Positions 34,130-47,249 of a stretch of DNA of 64,000 bases are shown one piece after another. The notes under the pieces are model-generated. The model was not told the origin of the DNA. It searched no databases and worked only from the letters and a program-made list of their open reading frames with translations. Position 1 is the first letter of the stretch, and each line of letters starts with the position of its first letter. Source of the stretch: Sipunculus nudus (Eukaryota > Annelida > Sipuncula > Golfingiida > Sipunculidae); the NCBI GenBank assembly GCA_026874595.1, contig CM049306.1:95843642-95907641 (forward strand). Reading direction: 5' to 3'. The position numbers and the translations under genes are program-made.

Positions 34130-35838
34130 CAGCAGAACCTGTCGTGAGGGGACACTGGAGGATATCGGCAAGGTGTCCCTACATTGCAGGTGTCCCTTCA
34201 TGTGAGGTAGGGACAGATGCGGGTGGGAATAATTATTACTGTATAGAGATTCATTCAACAATTAAAACAGATGAATCACATACCTAGAAGTATATAAAAA
34301 TAAAATGTTTTTATTTATATCAATAATTTATGAACAAATATTTATATGGACATCTAACACAGGAAAGCAGATTTTTTTATGTCATGATTAAAAGTCTTTC
34401 AAGAGCTGGTTCATTTATAAATACAAAATTAAATAATGGTGGATCATGAGAACAATATCATAGAAATAGTTACTTTTCTATTAAAATAACTTTTAAAACA
34501 AATTTTTATTCAATAAAATATATATATAATATTTCTTAATCACATATTGCTTCTGAATAACTGATTTTTTTTTTTTAATAAATAATTAAGTCATCCTGCA
34601 AACCTCTGGTCTAGCCAAACTTGCATGACAGGAGAATATTTGGAATTAAAGATAAGGGTGTCATTAAGATATTGCATTAATTTCAATTTTTAATGAACAA
34701 TTAAAATTTATGCAATGTTCTATCCACGGCGCTGAAGAGTAAATTTGTGTCTGTCAAAATGAGTTTTATCTCATATCCCTTGAGTACGGTCCACGGGAAA
34801 TCATTCAAATCCAGACACCTCAAACTCAATATTGGAATCGATATCAATTTTCCACATCAGAATTTTATCCCAACATTGAAATTATGACAGGATGCCTCAA
34901 ATTCAGCAATGATTTAGTCATATTAACACTGCGGTGACTCGGTTTCACATCAAGCGGGCATTCAATAAGGCGGAAACGCTGGGGTGATGGGGAGCGTTCG
35001 GTGGCCTACAGTAGTGCTACTTGCAATCAAATTCGAACTATGTACGGTAATTTCAAATGCTGAAATTGACTCAAATACATCGACTTTAACCTCAATATTG
35101 GGATGAAAATAATTTTCAACATGTAACTTTTATCTTGATATTGAGATTATGACCGGATGCCTCAAATTCAGCGATGATTTTCTCAGATTTACATTTCCAT
35201 GACAGGGCCTCAAATGAGGCGGACATTCATAACGGCGGAAAAAGCTGGGTATTCGGGAGCGTTCGGCTACTGTCACCTGCAGGCGCGCCCGCAATCATAT
35301 TTGGATTATTGCGCAGGCCAATTTGTTCTTGTTAATCAACATTCTGACGTCTTTTGAAACAGTTAGAGTAACAATTATGAAATATGCTATCGTTATTATT
35401 TTTACAACCTTGAAATAGTGCCGCAAGTTTGCCGGCGCAAACCACTCGTCCGCCATGCTTATATGACAGAAAAAGACTTGGGTCACCTAATATTGATGCT
35501 CTTTGACCGTGTCAGTCATGTGATACGGAATTCCCACAATTTACATAATATCTATGAATAAATCTATATACGAGCCGTTCACTGCGTGCATGAAGCGTTC
35601 CGCAGAGCTACTCAGCTGGTACACCCCCGCAGTGTAATGGGTGGCCGCTGATAAATCGGACTCAGGTGTCCGTTCATGACAGGATTTTGGGCCAAACAGG
35701 ATTGTCCCTGTCCCCATTTAGCAGGTGTCCGCTCATGAGAGATCAATTTTAATGGGAAATGGGTCGGGACATTGGCTTAGTGTCCGTACATAGAAGGTGT
35801 CCGGGCATCCTGGTGTCCCCTCACGGCAGGTTCTGGTG
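34130..35838. mobile_element. 1.7-kb TA-flanked TIR DNA element, non-autonomous
   Basis: The left TIR is CAGCAGAACCTGTCGTGAGG then GGACAC. The right TIR read inwards is CACCAGAACCTGCCGTGAGG then GGACACC. TA flanks both ends (34128-34129, 35839-35840). Subterminal zones repeat GGTGTCC-CATG motifs on both sides. The centre is a 265-bp imperfect tandem duplication. TA duplications and the CAG.AGAACCTG terminus fit the Tc1/mariner-pogo group. No transposase frame is apparent, and the 63-codon minus-strand ORF at 35295-35486 is unrecognised. Confidence 0.85.
34790..35300. repeat. 265-bp tandem duplication inside the TIR element
   Basis: GATGCCTCAAATTCAGC begins at 34891 and 35156. Flanking blocks (CTCAATATTGG, GGAGCGTTCGG, GCAATCA(A/T)ATT) recur in the same order in both copies. 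Confidence 0.85.
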
Positions 35839-36150
35839 TATATGGGTCATGCAAACTTTAAACTAATGGTCTCATAGTTACTGAACTGAAAGATTGTTGG
35901 TCTATGGGCCATGCAATCTTTACACTAATGGTCTCATAGTAACAGAACTGAAAGATTATTGGTCTATGGGTCAGGCAAACTTCAAACTAATGGTCTCATA
36001 GTTACAGAACTGAAGGGTTATTGGTCTATGGGTCAGGTAAACTTCAAACTAATGGTCTCAAAGTTACAGAACTGAAGGGTTATTGGTCTATGGGCCAGGC
36101 AAACTTCAAACTTATGGTCTAATAGTTACAGAACTGAAGGATTAGGCTGC
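35839..36150 (+). repeat. 62-bp tandem repeat, five copies
   Basis: The unit is TATTGGTCTATGGGTCAGGC, AAACTTCAAACTAATGGTCT, then CATAGTTACAGAACTGAAGGGT. The first copy begins exactly at the right edge of the TIR element. Confidence 0.9.
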
Positions 36151-36377
36151 TAGGTAAGATTTCAGGACACTTGGTCTAGAAGGATGTGTCTAGAACTCTC
36201 ATATGCTGTGGAAGTGGTCAATTTGGCCTGTCTGAATTTTCGCACTTTTTTCATTTAAGAACATTAGCGCAGTTTGAATATTCGCGCAAATCAGTATGTA
36301 TAATTGTATGTATAAATAATTCATTTTGAATCATATTATAAAAATATTTATATAAGACAGTTTGTCGCACAACTTAC

Positions 36378-36660
36378 CTCCCACCTAACAACCTCCGGTT
36401 GACGGCTTACATGCTGCAGGTGACTGATCGAGTACCATGACCGCAAGGTATAACAATACGTAATTAACAGGGACTAATCACATTTGATAATGCATTGGTA
36501 CTGCAGTCTGCCACGTTGTTTGACATCTGAGTCAGTTGTAGAATTGCTCAACAACAACTGTGATTACTACCTAGAAGCAGCCAGCTATGTGTAAACAACA
36601 AACAGAGCTCAGACAACAATCACAGCTGGCTCTCAGCTCAATCATACATCAAAGCCGTTG
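36378..36660 (-). other. Candidate leader (first) exon, 5' boundary unknown
   Basis: On the minus strand a GAG|GTAAGT donor (ACTTAC at 36372-36377) ends a GC-richer stretch that differs from the AT-rich, repeat-laden surroundings. I see no long ORF reaching the donor, so it would be a 5' UTR exon. It lies 3.4 kb upstream of the candidate exon at 33002 on the same strand, where a leader exon would be expected. The upstream limit and any promoter cannot be set from the sequence. A chance donor is quite possible. Confidence 0.22.
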
Positions 36661-36664
36661 GCAG

Positions 36665-37850
36665 GGGGTTCTTAAGATCTTAAAAGTTTAAAGGCTACTT
36701 GTTTCACATTTGTTTCTACAAATCACTATAAATGGGAGGGGATCTCAGATGTCACTGGCTATGAACTCTTATGACCACATGGCAACTCTAGCATCCTGGT
36801 TGAATAAGCTTCAACTCAAGTCACCCAACACGGAGGAATTACCAGACCCACATGATTGTGTGTCAGGTGCCAACTCTGCAGTCTTCCAAATGATCGCTTT
36901 GAAATAATGTGTTCTTAATTTAGCGCAAACCTAGCACTGACAAAAAGCATGAAAATTATAACCATTGACAAAACCACTTCCACAGTAAGTTCTAAATTAA
37001 AATAATTTTTAGACTCCAAATTATATGTTCACACATTATTGTATGGATTGTCATTTAAATCAGTGTTATTTGTTGGTTTAAATATTTGTTTAATTTAAAG
37101 CAGATTTTCATTTTCACAAAACATTTGTACCAATCAAGGTTATATTTCTGAAGTGCTTTATGTCTGACCTTTTCCATACATTAAACACAATATTTCTTTA
37201 TTATTTCATGTTGAATAATTAAGGTCTGCTTCTTTTGACCAGAGCAAGAAACAAGGAATCTTTCTTTCAACTAAATGGCTTCAATCTGATAGGAATTCTA
37301 TCCATGCCTTTTGTATGAGACTACTGATTAAATTTTTACAAACTATAAAACTAGAAAACACAATGATGGACTGAATGCCCATGAAAAAAAGGAACAAAAT
37401 GGATGTTGTTTTGAAGAAAAATTAAGCTGCTTCCAGTATTATTTGATGACATCATATAATTTTATGTTTGATCACATTTTACCCGCTATTTTATAACTAT
37501 TGGTTTTAATACATGTATGTAGTTCTTAAACTCTGTCATTCTAAACTAAAGTCCAACGTGAGTACAGTGAGAGAAAAATTAGCATTTTACATAATTTCAA
37601 AAAAGAAAAATCAATATTCTTTAGACTTGAATGATTATATTTTCAATGCTAAACAGTACTGAATATGAAAGATGCTTGCAGAATAAACAAATATGAGACA
37701 AAAATAACAAACAGTAAACACCTAAGAGCTGACCAGTAATATCACTTTATCTTACAATAATGTCAAACTTAACAGACAGTATTTCATTGTGACCAGATGA
37801 ACTTCATGAAGCCAAAGCAGGCCCTGGTTCTCATTTAATAAACTAACTAT
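36665..37850. other. AT-rich stretch, nothing recognised
   Basis: No exon, repeat or transposon signal is supported between the candidate leader exon and the edge of the 52-bp array. Confidence 0.5.
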
Positions 37851-37854
37851 CTAA

Positions 37855-38102
37855 TCAGCAAGGAGGTACCCATCATCTGTACACCAACTTACTGGAGTAT
37901 GCTTATTAATGCCTAAGGAACAAAGAGAATCCAATCTATTTCAATCAATCTATAGAAGTCTTCTTGAGAAACAAAGGGAACCAAAAATGTTTGTTAATTT
38001 TTTAAGTATACCTGGGGAACATGCAGATACTGACTCTTTGTATATCTACAAACTAATCAAAGGAATACAGAAATATTAATCCTCTGTATGTTATCTAAAA
38101 AG
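37855..38102 (+). repeat. Degenerate left edge of the 52-bp array
   Basis: Recognisable but worn pieces of the unit, such as AAGGAGGTACCCATCATCTG, AGAAACAAAGGGAACCAA and AAGTATACCTGGGGAACATG. This fits older copies at the array margin. Confidence 0.7.
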
Positions 38103-41100
38103 TTTATCAACAAAAGTATACCTGAGACACAAGGAGGTACCAATCCTCTGTATGTTAATCAACAGAAGTATACCTGAGACACAAGGAGGTACCAATCCTC
38201 TGTATGTTAATCAACAGAAGTATACCTGGGGAACAAGGAGGTACCAATCCTCTGTTTGTTAATCAACAGAAGTATACCTGAGACACAAGGAGGTACCAAT
38301 CCTCTGTTTGTTTACCAACAGAAGTATACCTGAGACACAAGGAGGTACCAGTCCTCTGTATGTTAATCAACAGAAGTATACCTGAGACACAAGGAGGTAC
38401 CAGTCCTCTGTATGTTAATCAACAGAAGTATACCTGAGACACAAGGAGGTACCAATCCTCTGTATGTTAATCAACAGAAGTATACCTGAGACACAAGGAG
38501 GTACCAATCCTCTGTATGTTAATCAACAGAAGTATACCTGAGACACAAGGAGGTACCAATCCTCTGTATGTTAATCCACAGAAGTATACCTGAGACACAA
38601 GGAGGTACCAATCCTCTGTATGTTAATCCACAGAAGTATACCTGAGACACAAGGAGGTACCAATCCTCTGTATGTTAATCAACAGAAGTATACCTGAGAC
38701 ACAAGGAGGTACCAATCCTCTGTTTGTTAATCAACAGAAGTATATCTGAGACACAAGGAGGTACCAATCCTCTGTATGTTAATCAACAGAAGTATACCTG
38801 GGGAACAAGGAGGTACCAATCCTCTGTTTGTTAATCAACAGAAGTATACCTGAGACACAAGGAGGTACCAATCTTCTGTTTGTTTACCAACAGAAGTATA
38901 CCTGAGACACAAGAAGGTACTAATCCTCTGGATGTTAACCAACAGAAGTATCCCTGGGGAACAAGGAGGTACCAATCCTCTGTTTGTTAATCAACAGAAG
39001 TATACCTGAGACACAAGGAGGTACCAATCTTCTGTTTGTTTACCAACAGAAGTATACCTGAGACACAAGGAGGTACTAATCCTCTGGATGTTAACCAACA
39101 GAAGTATCCCTGGGGAACAAGGAGGTACCAATCCTCTGTTTGTTAATCAACAGAAGTATACCTGAGACACAAGGAGGTACCAATCCTCTGTATGTTAATC
39201 AACAGAAGTATACCTGAGACACAAGGAGGTACCAATCCTCTGTTTGTTAATCAACAGAAGTATATCTGAGACACAAGGAGGTACCAATCCTCTGTATGTT
39301 AATCAACAGAAGTATACCTGGGGAACAAGGAGGTACCAATCCTCTGTTTGTTAATCAACAGAAGTCACCTGAGACACAAGGAGGTACCAATCTTCTGTTT
39401 GTTTACCAACAGAAGTATACCTGAGACACAAGAAGGTACTAATCCTCTGGATGTTAACCAACAGAAGTATCCCTGGGGAACAAGGAGGTACCAATCCTCT
39501 GTTTGTTAATCAACAGAAGTATACCTGAGACACAAGGAGGTACCAATCCTCTGTTTGTTAATCAACAGAAGTATATCTGAGACACAAGGAGGTACCAATC
39601 CTCTGTATGTTAATCAACAGAAGTATACCTGGGGAACAAGAAGGTACCAATCCTCTGTTTGTTAATCAACAGAAGTATACCTGAGACACAAGGAGGTACC
39701 AATCCTCTGTATGTTAATCAACAGAAGTATACCTGAGACACAAGGAGGTACCAATCCTCTGTATGTTAATCAACAGAAGTATACCTGAGACACAAGGAGG
39801 TACCAATCCTCTGTTTGTTAATCAACAGAAGTATATCTGAGACACAAGGAGGTACCAATCCTCTGTATGTTAATCAACAGAAGTATACCTGGGGAACAAG
39901 GAGTTACCAATCCTCTGTTTGTTAATCAACAGAAGTATACCTGAGACACAAGGAGGTACCAATCTTCTGTTTGTTTACCAACAGAAGTATACCTGAGACA
40001 CAAGAAGGTACTAATCCTCTGGATGTTAACCAACAGAAGTATCCCTGGGGAACAAGGAGGTACTAATCCTCTGGATGTTAACCAACAGAAGTATCCCTGG
40101 GGAACAAGGAGGTACCAATCTTCTGTTTGTTTACCAACAGAAGTATACCTGAGACACAAGAAGGTACTAATCCTCTGGATGTTAACCAACAGAAGTATCC
40201 CTGGGGAACAAGGAGGTACCAATCCTCTGTTTGTTAATCAACAGAAGTATACCTGAGACACAAGGAGGTACCAATCCTCTGTTTGTTTACCAACAGAAGT
40301 ATACCTGAGACACAAGAAGGTACTAATCCTCTGGATGTTAACCAACAGAAGTATCCCTGGGGAACAAGGAGGTACCAATCCTCTGTTTGTTAATCAACAG
40401 AAGTATACCTGAGACACAAGGAGGTACCAATCTTCTGTTTGTTTACCAACAGAAGTATACCTGAGACACAAGGAGGTACCAATCCTCTGTTTGTTAATCA
40501 ACAGAAGTATATCTGAGACACAAGGAGGTACCAATCCTCTGTATGTTAATCAACAGAAGTATACCTGGGGAACAAGGAGGTACCAATCCTCTGTTTGTTA
40601 ATCAACAGAAGTATACCTGAGACACAAGGAGGTACCAATCTTCTGTTTGTTTACCAACAGAAGTATACCTGAGACACAAGAAGGTACTAATCCTCTGGAT
40701 GTTAACCAACAGAAGTATCCCTGGGGAACAAGGAGGTACCAATCCTCTGTTTGTTAATCAACAGAAGTATACCTGAGACACAAGGAGGTACCAATCCTCT
40801 GTTTGTTAATCAACAGAAGTATACCTGAGACACAAGGAGGTACCAATCTTCTGTTTGTTTACCAACAGAAGTATATCTGAGACACAAGGAGGTACCAATC
40901 CTCTGTTTGTTAATCAACAGAAGTATACCTGAGACACAAGGAGGTACTAATCCTCTGGATGTTAACCAACAAAAGTATACCTGGGGAACAAGGAGGTACC
41001 AATCCTCTGTTTGTTAATCAACAGAAGTATACCTGAGACACAAGGAGGTACCAATCCTCTGTTTGTTAATCATCAGAAGTATATCTGAGACACAAGGAGG

Positions 41101-42480
41101 TACCAATCCTCTGTATGTTAATCAACAGAAGTATATCTGAGACACAAGGAGGTACCAATCCTCTGTTTGTTAATCAACAGAAGTATACCTGAGACACAAG
41201 GAGGTACTAATCCTCTGGATGTTAACCAACAGAAGTATACCTGGGGAACAAGGAGGTACCAATCCTCTGTTTGTTAATCAACAGAAGTATACCTGAGACA
41301 CAAGGAGGTACCAATCTTCTGTTTGTTTACCAACAGAAGTATACCTGAGACACAAGGAGGTACCAATCTTCTGTTTGTTTACCAACAGAAGTATACCTGA
41401 GACACAAGAAGGTACTAATCATCTGGATGTTAACCAACAGAAGTATACCTGAGACACAAGAAGGTACTAATCCTCTGGATGTTAACCAACAGAAGTATAC
41501 CTGAGACACAAGAAGGTACTAATCCTCTGGATGTTAACCAACAGAAGTATACCTGGGGAACAAGGAGGTACCAATCTTCTGTTTGTTTACCAACAGAAGT
41601 ATACCTGAGACACAAGAAGGTACTAATCCTCTGGATGTTAACCAACAGAAGTATCCCTGGGGAACAAGGAGGTACCAATCCTCTGTTTGTTAATCAACAG
41701 AAGTATACCTGAGACACAAGGAGGTACCAATCTTCTGTTTGTTTACCAACAGAAGTATACCTGAGACACAAGGAGGTACCAATCTTCTGTTTGTTTACCA
41801 ACAGAAGTATACCTGAGACACAAGAAGGTACTAATCCTCTGGATGTTAACCAACAGAAGTATACCTGAGACACAAGGAGGTACCAATCCTCTGTATGTTA
41901 AGCAACAGAAGTATACCTGGGGAACAAGGAGGTACCAATCCTCTGTTTGTTAATCAACAGAAATATACCTGAGACACAAGGAGGTACCAATCTTCTGTTT
42001 GTTTACCAACAGAAGTATACCTGAGACACAAGAAGGTACTAATCCTCTGGATGTTAACCAACAGAAGTATCTCTGGGGAACAAGGAGGTACCAATCCTCT
42101 GTTTGTTAATCAACAGAAGTATACCTGAGACACAAGGAGGTACCAATCTTCTGTTTGTTAATCAACAGAAGTATACCTGAGACACAAGGAGGTACCAGTC
42201 CTCTGTATGTTAATCAACAGAAGTATACCTGAGACACAAGGAGGTACCAATCCTCTGTATGTTAATCAACAGAAGTATACCTGAGACACAAGGAGGTACC
42301 AATCCTCTGTATGTTAATCAACAGAAGTATACCTGAGACACAAGGAGGTACCAATCCTCTGTTTTTTTAATCAACAGAAGTATACCTGAGACACAAGGAG
42401 GTACCAATTCTCTATTTGTTAACCAACAGAAATATACCTGGGGAACAAGGAGGTACCAACCCTTTGTTTGTTAATCAACA
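38103..42480 (+). repeat. 52-bp minisatellite, about 84 copies with higher-order repeats
   Basis: The unit is TCAACAGAAGTATACCTGAG, ACACAAGGAGGTACCAATCC, then TCTGTATGTTAA. Copies are nearly all exactly 52 bp. Four variant classes recur: TGGGGAAC versus TGAGACAC, GTACCAATCTTCTG versus GTACTAATCCTCTGG, and TTGTTTACC or GGATGTTAACC ends. A three-unit block of 156 bp recurs. Since 3 x 52 bp is 52 codons, the array gives 52-residue periodic ORFs on both strands that are not genes. Confidence 0.97.
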
Positions 42481-42560
42481 TAAGTATAATTCAGGAACAA
42501 AGAGGTATACATCTTCTGTACATTAATAATGAGTACATTAGGGGAACAAGGATGTGGTAC
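42481..42560 (+). repeat. Degenerate right edge of the 52-bp array
   Basis: Worn units with AGGAACAAAGAGGTATACAT, TCTTCTGTACATTAATAA and GGGGAACAAGGATGTGGTAC. Confidence 0.65.
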
Positions 42561-42564
42561 CATC

Positions 42565-44595
42565 AACACTAATCTAATGAAGTTTGAAAGAAGAAGAAGA
42601 TGACTGTCTTCTGTGAGTGGATCTATAGTAAAATGTGCCTGAAGACACAGATGATACCAAATCTCTGTAAGGTTAGTGTTGTCATTAAGATTAACTATAA
42701 ACAACCTGTCTGAATGACTGGCCTAGGGCTGTTGCCATAAATAGTGATAGTTTCTTGTCTGCAAGCCATTCTTACAGCCTTCAAAAATAGCCAACTGAAA
42801 AGATGTTAAAATGGGGCAAGGACACACACTGCAGACAAGGAGAAGAGATTATACAAGGAACTATTGTCTACTTATTGTGATTGTTTTTTAAGTCTGCAGA
42901 TTGTGTTCCGTCTATAGTCTTTTTGCTAGGTAATTTGACAGGGGCTCACCTCTGAGGCCAGCTGATACTATGAGATGGCCCTACCAGCATAAAGGCATCC
43001 TCTGATTCAGTACCCATGTACTTTCACTATTATGAGTTAAGTTGTTCTGCAATGGTGCTTATGCTAACTTATATTGTATCAAGCTTAATTATGCGAAACA
43101 AAAATTTCAAAACAAATTGTTTTCAACTCTTCTGTACTCAATTTTATACTGTACCTCCTTAAATACATAAGATGAATATTTGGTGCAGATTTTTTTTTCA
43201 ATTATATATTCTATAGATAACTGAATCAGAGAGTATCTGGCAACAAACTAATCAGTTAGAAGACAAAACATGGCTATTCTGATATTTGATAAGTTTGAAA
43301 AGTTTTATGAGAAATAAATTTACATATTGAACCATGTACTGGGATTAGCGGAAGCAAAGTCTGGTTTAAATATGTATGTACCACCATCATTTGAGCTCAA
43401 ATAATTAATATAAATATCTTTATTGTAGTCAGATCTTATGTATATTGTGTAGTCCCTAAATGTAAGTAATGGCTCCCAAGATTTTATTGCTAGGAATAGC
43501 TTTTTTGGCAAGATAATGCTCTATTAAATTGAGCAGGCTGATGATTGGAAAATGTTGGTTCACTATTACTTGTTTTTTTTTGTTTTTTTTGTTTGTTTTT
43601 CAATCTTTCATTTGTCATAATTTATTAATGGGTATGAAAAACTTAGATAAAATATGATCTGTTTTATACAGACAGTGTATATAAAACCTTGTGCAGTCAG
43701 TAAGCACTAGATTCCACTGAACCAGTCTCATGAAATAAAATATCTAAAATGCTGATCTGTTCAGTTTTAAAATGGTACGATCACTTTAATCTGGTGTAAA
43801 TAGGGCCCTTGACACTATTTGTCACATTTTTGGTTGTTTCTGTAAAAGGTTCATGTTGGCTGTATTGCAGTCAGGGCAGTTCAATTACTTCTTCCATCTG
43901 TGCTGATCGGAATAACCTTTGCAGTGTGGTCCACCTATATTTAACAATGATATGTCCTTCCGACAAGTCCTGACCCTGCAGCTAATGATGGTGTGTTTCC
44001 CAGTCAGAACATTTGTTACAAATGTCTTCACTATAAATTGTTGGAAACTTCCGAAGATACATTTTCCTCGCCCCTGTAACTGGTCTTTATAGATGTATTG
44101 GACTTGATATCCCTATGATTGCACAAGGTCATTGCAATTGGTTTAAAACTGTGTATAATCCTCATAACTACCCTAGTTTGCTGTATTTGGTTAATTCTGG
44201 ATATCCTTGCAAGTGCACAAGGTAGTTCTATTTGGTAATTCTGTACACATAATGGACATATTGATCTGGAATACAACATGCTGGTGTACTGGGTGACCAT
44301 GCTGACCCCTGTTCCAAGGCAGCTACCAAGTACATGATGATAAATGGATTGATTGTAAAGCTGGAGGTCTTCAGCAGTGTGTCCATGCAGCAGCTATCAT
44401 GCTGGAGTTTAGTCAAATGAGGGAGTCAGCCACAGACTAGCAGAGACACAGAGTCTGTTTAATGCTGGAAAGGTCCCGTATCATCATATACAGTGCTAAA
44501 CTGACACTTCTTGAACAACATAAATTTAAAGACCGATGAAAATACCAGATTTTGTTATCAAGCATGAAAATATATCTCTGCTTTTATTATGCTTG
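42565..44595. other. AT-rich stretch, nothing recognised
   Basis: It includes a T-rich, low-complexity run at 43568-43605. No exon or mobile element is supported. Confidence 0.5.
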
Positions 44596-44596
44596 C

Positions 44597-44955
44597 AGTG
44601 TACAGCCAGTTTAATATGCTGTACCTGCTTACAGTGTTCAGTCTGCTTATGCCAACTTGCAAATTTATAGTATATTCAGTGTTTAGGTAACTTGCAGTGT
44701 TTAACCTGCTTGCGGTGTTAAGTACTGTTTAGCCTGCTTGCAGTGTTAAGCAGTGTTTAGCCTATAACCTGCAATGTTGAGTAGTGTTTAGCCTGCATAT
44801 AGTGTTGAGCAGTGTTTAGCCTGCTTGTAGTGTTGAGCAGTGTTTAGCCTGCTTGCAGTGTTAAGTAGTGTTTAGCCTGCTTGCAGTGTTAAGCAGTGTT
44901 TAGCCTACTTGCACTGTTAAGCAGAGTTTAGCTTGCTTGCATTGTAAAGCCTCCA
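44597..44955 (+). repeat. 28-bp minisatellite, roughly ten copies
   Basis: The unit TTGCAGTGTTAAGCAGTG followed by TTTAGCCTGC is clearest at 44695-44940. Earlier copies are diverged (CTTACAGTGTTCAGTCTGC). Confidence 0.85.
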
Positions 44956-44959
44956 TGAA

Positions 44960-47030
44960 ATGATGTGTGACTGATTACAACAAAAATATGCATCCGGTCA
45001 TGTGAGTTTAAGTGAATCATTTAACTCAAATCAGCTGCTGTAACTTTTTGAGGTCTTCAATTCTGGATGTAGTTTGTGATTTTACTTACTCATATGATGA
45101 AAGGCTTCCTTAATTACCCTCTCTCCCTGACAAGAACAATCCCTCTTCATGAAATTAGGTCCCTCGTTTTTATTGTTATTTGTATTTGATGGTGTGTCCA
45201 ACTTTGACATGTAATATTGCTGGTGCATACTCTAGGATGTTCCTCTGAACAGGCAACACACAAACCATTCCACAATAAAAGTGAGATCAAGACACAGTTC
45301 GCTGTTCTGTTTCTGCACATCAGTCACCAAACAGACTAAAGGTGGCTATTATATCATATGCATATGAAGCATGTATGCATATGCAGCTAGGAATCAAGAA
45401 CATATTATATGCTCTTAGAGTGATTCCATGTATGTGTATACAGTATGTATGTGTATATACATATGTGTATGCACCACGTTCTGACCCCTCCCTGCAGTGT
45501 TTAAAAACACATACACACGGTAACAGACTGGGAATACCATGGTTTGATGTCAGTGATAGGGTATTCCTCTGGCAGATGACTCCTCTACTCCTGAAGTCCT
45601 TTGGTGTATGATACATTTTGCTGCGCTGTACAGCATATGCATACATATTAATGAATCACAGGCATCTGTTTTCTAGCTGCTAATGCATAGCTACTGCATA
45701 TAAATACGCACTGCATACGTGTTTATGCAATGCTAGCTTTATAATAAATAAGATGCCTGTAATCATTTCCAATGATGAAATTATACATAGAGTTCACATA
45801 ATGGGGTTATAATAGAATTACAATTTTTAAGTACTGAAATGCAGTTTATTACTGAGCAGCAGAAATAAAAAAAAACTTAATTTAAAATTGTTTCAGACAG
45901 GCCCTGAATAGAGCTTTTTAAGCCTATCATTACAATGACAGATTAGGTATCAGCAGATCATCCTTTGGCAAGCTATCAAAGAGTAGTTGTATACCCATGA
46001 CTAATGAGTCCATGAAAGGAGGAAAGTAAAATAAAAAGGATAATGACTCAGTGAGGGTAGAGTAATTTACAAAGCTGCCAGAAGGGGACGGTGTATTAAT
46101 TATACCAGTCAGTTCTGATGGAAATCATGGTAATCTGTGATCGTTCCATCTTCTATGAATGTCTTTGTTGTCATGCCATATGGAAAACCACCTTCGACTA
46201 GTCCTACTGTGTTCTATGGCATTTACTACATAGGAAACTGTATGTTGTTATATAACAAGGTATGTGAGATTACCTGAACATATGTTAATAAAAGTTATAT
46301 AATGTATCACATTTCCTATAAAAGGAAAGATAATCGTGAGTAATTTAATCATGTTCCATGTTTCACATTTTAGTTAATCAACCAGTCTATTATACATCAT
46401 AGTTATAATAATATCTTTTATTGTTATGTCAATACAGGGAGTACTTTTATTATAAATTAATCAGGCTGCTTATTAAAGAGGGTTGCTCACATGGCTGAGC
46501 TGCATGTGAATAAACTACTCCTGGCTTGCTGAATTGGTTTTCTCCTCATGGTCATCTGTAAAGGTTACCAGAGATTTTGACTGGCATATTTCTAGGAAAG
46601 CACAGCATGAACAGAAGGAACATATTGGACATCGGAAGATCACATTGGACTCTTGTTCTTCTCACTAGGAAATCAGTGTGAAGACAACAAAAAGGCTTGA
46701 TAATAAAAAGAAATCTTCACAGAAGATCAAAAGTACAGAAAAAACATAGTGACAAAGTACACATTGTCTGAGGACCACTGTAAGATGGGCTCAGCAAACC
46801 TTCATTGAGACATCTTTAACATTAGGTGATGCGATGCAATAATTAAAGTAGGTCCACTTTTTTATTTTAAGATATATATAATTTTTTTGGCAGCCCAATC
46901 TAGGGCTCTGAGCACTAGCCTACAAATTTTCTTTCATGATATTAATTTTTTTAAAGGATACGTCCATAGCCTATTGGTGGCACTGTCTGTTGAATGAGGA
47001 TGAAGGTATTCATATGATAAGAATGATATG
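44960..47030. other. Stretch with CATATG-rich patch, no gene recognised
   Basis: 45345-45480 alternates purine and pyrimidine with repeated GCATATG and GTATGTGTATA motifs. It yields mirror-image ORFs on both strands that are not credible genes. The remainder is AT-rich. Confidence 0.5.
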
Positions 47031-47034
47031 TTAT

Positions 47035-47245
47035 TATTATTAAGCCTTTTGGATTTCAGGTTTTTATATACTCGGGGTTAGGAATAATCCAGAAGTCATA
47101 ATCTGTCGTTAAGAAATTAGAGCGAATTTCTGAGGTTCTTTTACAAGATTACACCAGTGTGCCATTGAGGCACCGGCAGGGTTCAAACCGGGGACCTCCA
47201 GCTCCGAAGTCCAATGCCTTAACCATGTGCTAGGCTAGGTCCTAC
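47035..47245 (-). mobile_element. tRNA-derived SINE, family 1, best copy
   Basis: On the minus strand it starts at about 47245 with GGGGTAGGACCTAGCC and continues GGTTAAGGCATTGGACTTCG. A good Pol III B box, GGTTTGAACCC, follows. Then come GGTGCCTCAATGGCA and a non-tRNA body with GACTTCTGGATTATTCC, ACCCCGAGTATATAAAAACC and a TTAATAATAATAA tail. The tRNA-like A-box region is diverged. Related copies lie at 12180-12350 and 24238-24345. Confidence 0.8.
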
Positions 47246-47249
47246 CCCA

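Noticed and set aside
39926-41712. ORFs of 60-98 codons on both strands with repeated motifs such as NQQKY and LLVNIQRIS.
   Set aside because: They are translations of the 52-bp array, periodic because three units equal 52 codons. Frames exist on both strands and end wherever a variant carries a stop.
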